In this document: piece after piece, positions 6,490-6,514 of the stretch | How the letters are laid out: each line of letters begins with the position of its first letter | Position numbering within the stretch: position 1 is the first letter of the stretch | The notes under the pieces: generated by a model | The model's input: only the letters and a program-made list of their open reading frames with translations | Databases searched by the model: none | What the model was told of the DNA's origin: nothing | Position numbers and translations under genes: made by a program | Assembly: GCA_002328625.1 (NCBI GenBank) | Contig: DCVC01000257.1 | Span: 1-6,514, forward strand | Direction of reading: 5' to 3' | Source of the DNA: Bacteroidales bacterium UBA2198 | Lineage (GTDB): Bacteria; Bacteroidota; Bacteroidia; Bacteroidales; VadinHA17 | DNA: 6,514 bases

Positions 6490-6497
6490 CAAAGATA
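6490..6497 (-). promoter_or_regulatory. Candidate Bacteroidota -7 promoter element for the YceI operon
   Basis: The minus strand reads TATCTTTG, an exact match to the Bacteroidota TAnnTTTG -7 consensus. It lies 42 bases before the ATG at 6447. The matching -33 TTTG box would fall about 19 bases further upstream, beyond the window edge, so only half of the promoter can be tested. Transcription would start around 6482-6485 and give a leader of roughly 35-40 bases. Confidence 0.6.
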
Positions 6498-6514
6498 ATT
6501 GATTTTTGTTTACA

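Overview
The window looks like a piece of a Bacteroidota chromosome, probably Bacteroidales-like. The support is moderate GC, AT-rich leaders without clear Shine-Dalgarno sites, a TAnnTTTG-type -7 promoter element, YceI proteins of the 'GTSNLHNW' kind, and a porin-like protein with a signal peptide ending in Gly-Gln and a C-terminal Phe. No mobile element, RNA gene or CRISPR array is visible, and coding density is high with no gene-free stretch over 300 bases.

Left part (1-1376, + strand): the last 45 codons of efp (elongation factor P), followed after 2 to 8 bases by a soluble GAF-like plus PP2C/SpoIIE (RsbU-type) serine phosphatase. The two are probably co-transcribed. The phosphatase gene ends 2 bases from the stop of the convergent tyrS.

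Middle part (1379-3246, - strand): a CvpA-family four-helix membrane protein and then tyrS, 38 bases apart when the conserved TyrRS start is used.

Right part (3366-6447, - strand): four genes read in the order YceI protein, outer-membrane beta-barrel protein, a second and very divergent YceI-like protein, and an Rrf2/IscR-type regulator with three cysteines placed as in iron-sulfur members of the family. The regulator starts on TTG only 3 bases after the preceding stop. A -7 promoter element and a perfect 9-bp inverted repeat lie in front of the first gene. This reads as one self-contained envelope module: two secreted lipocalin-like proteins, an outer-membrane barrel, and a probable iron-sulfur or redox sensor that may control the operon through the palindrome. 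The function of the module is inferred, not shown. A small repeat and inverted-repeat cluster sits between the barrel gene and the second YceI-like gene.
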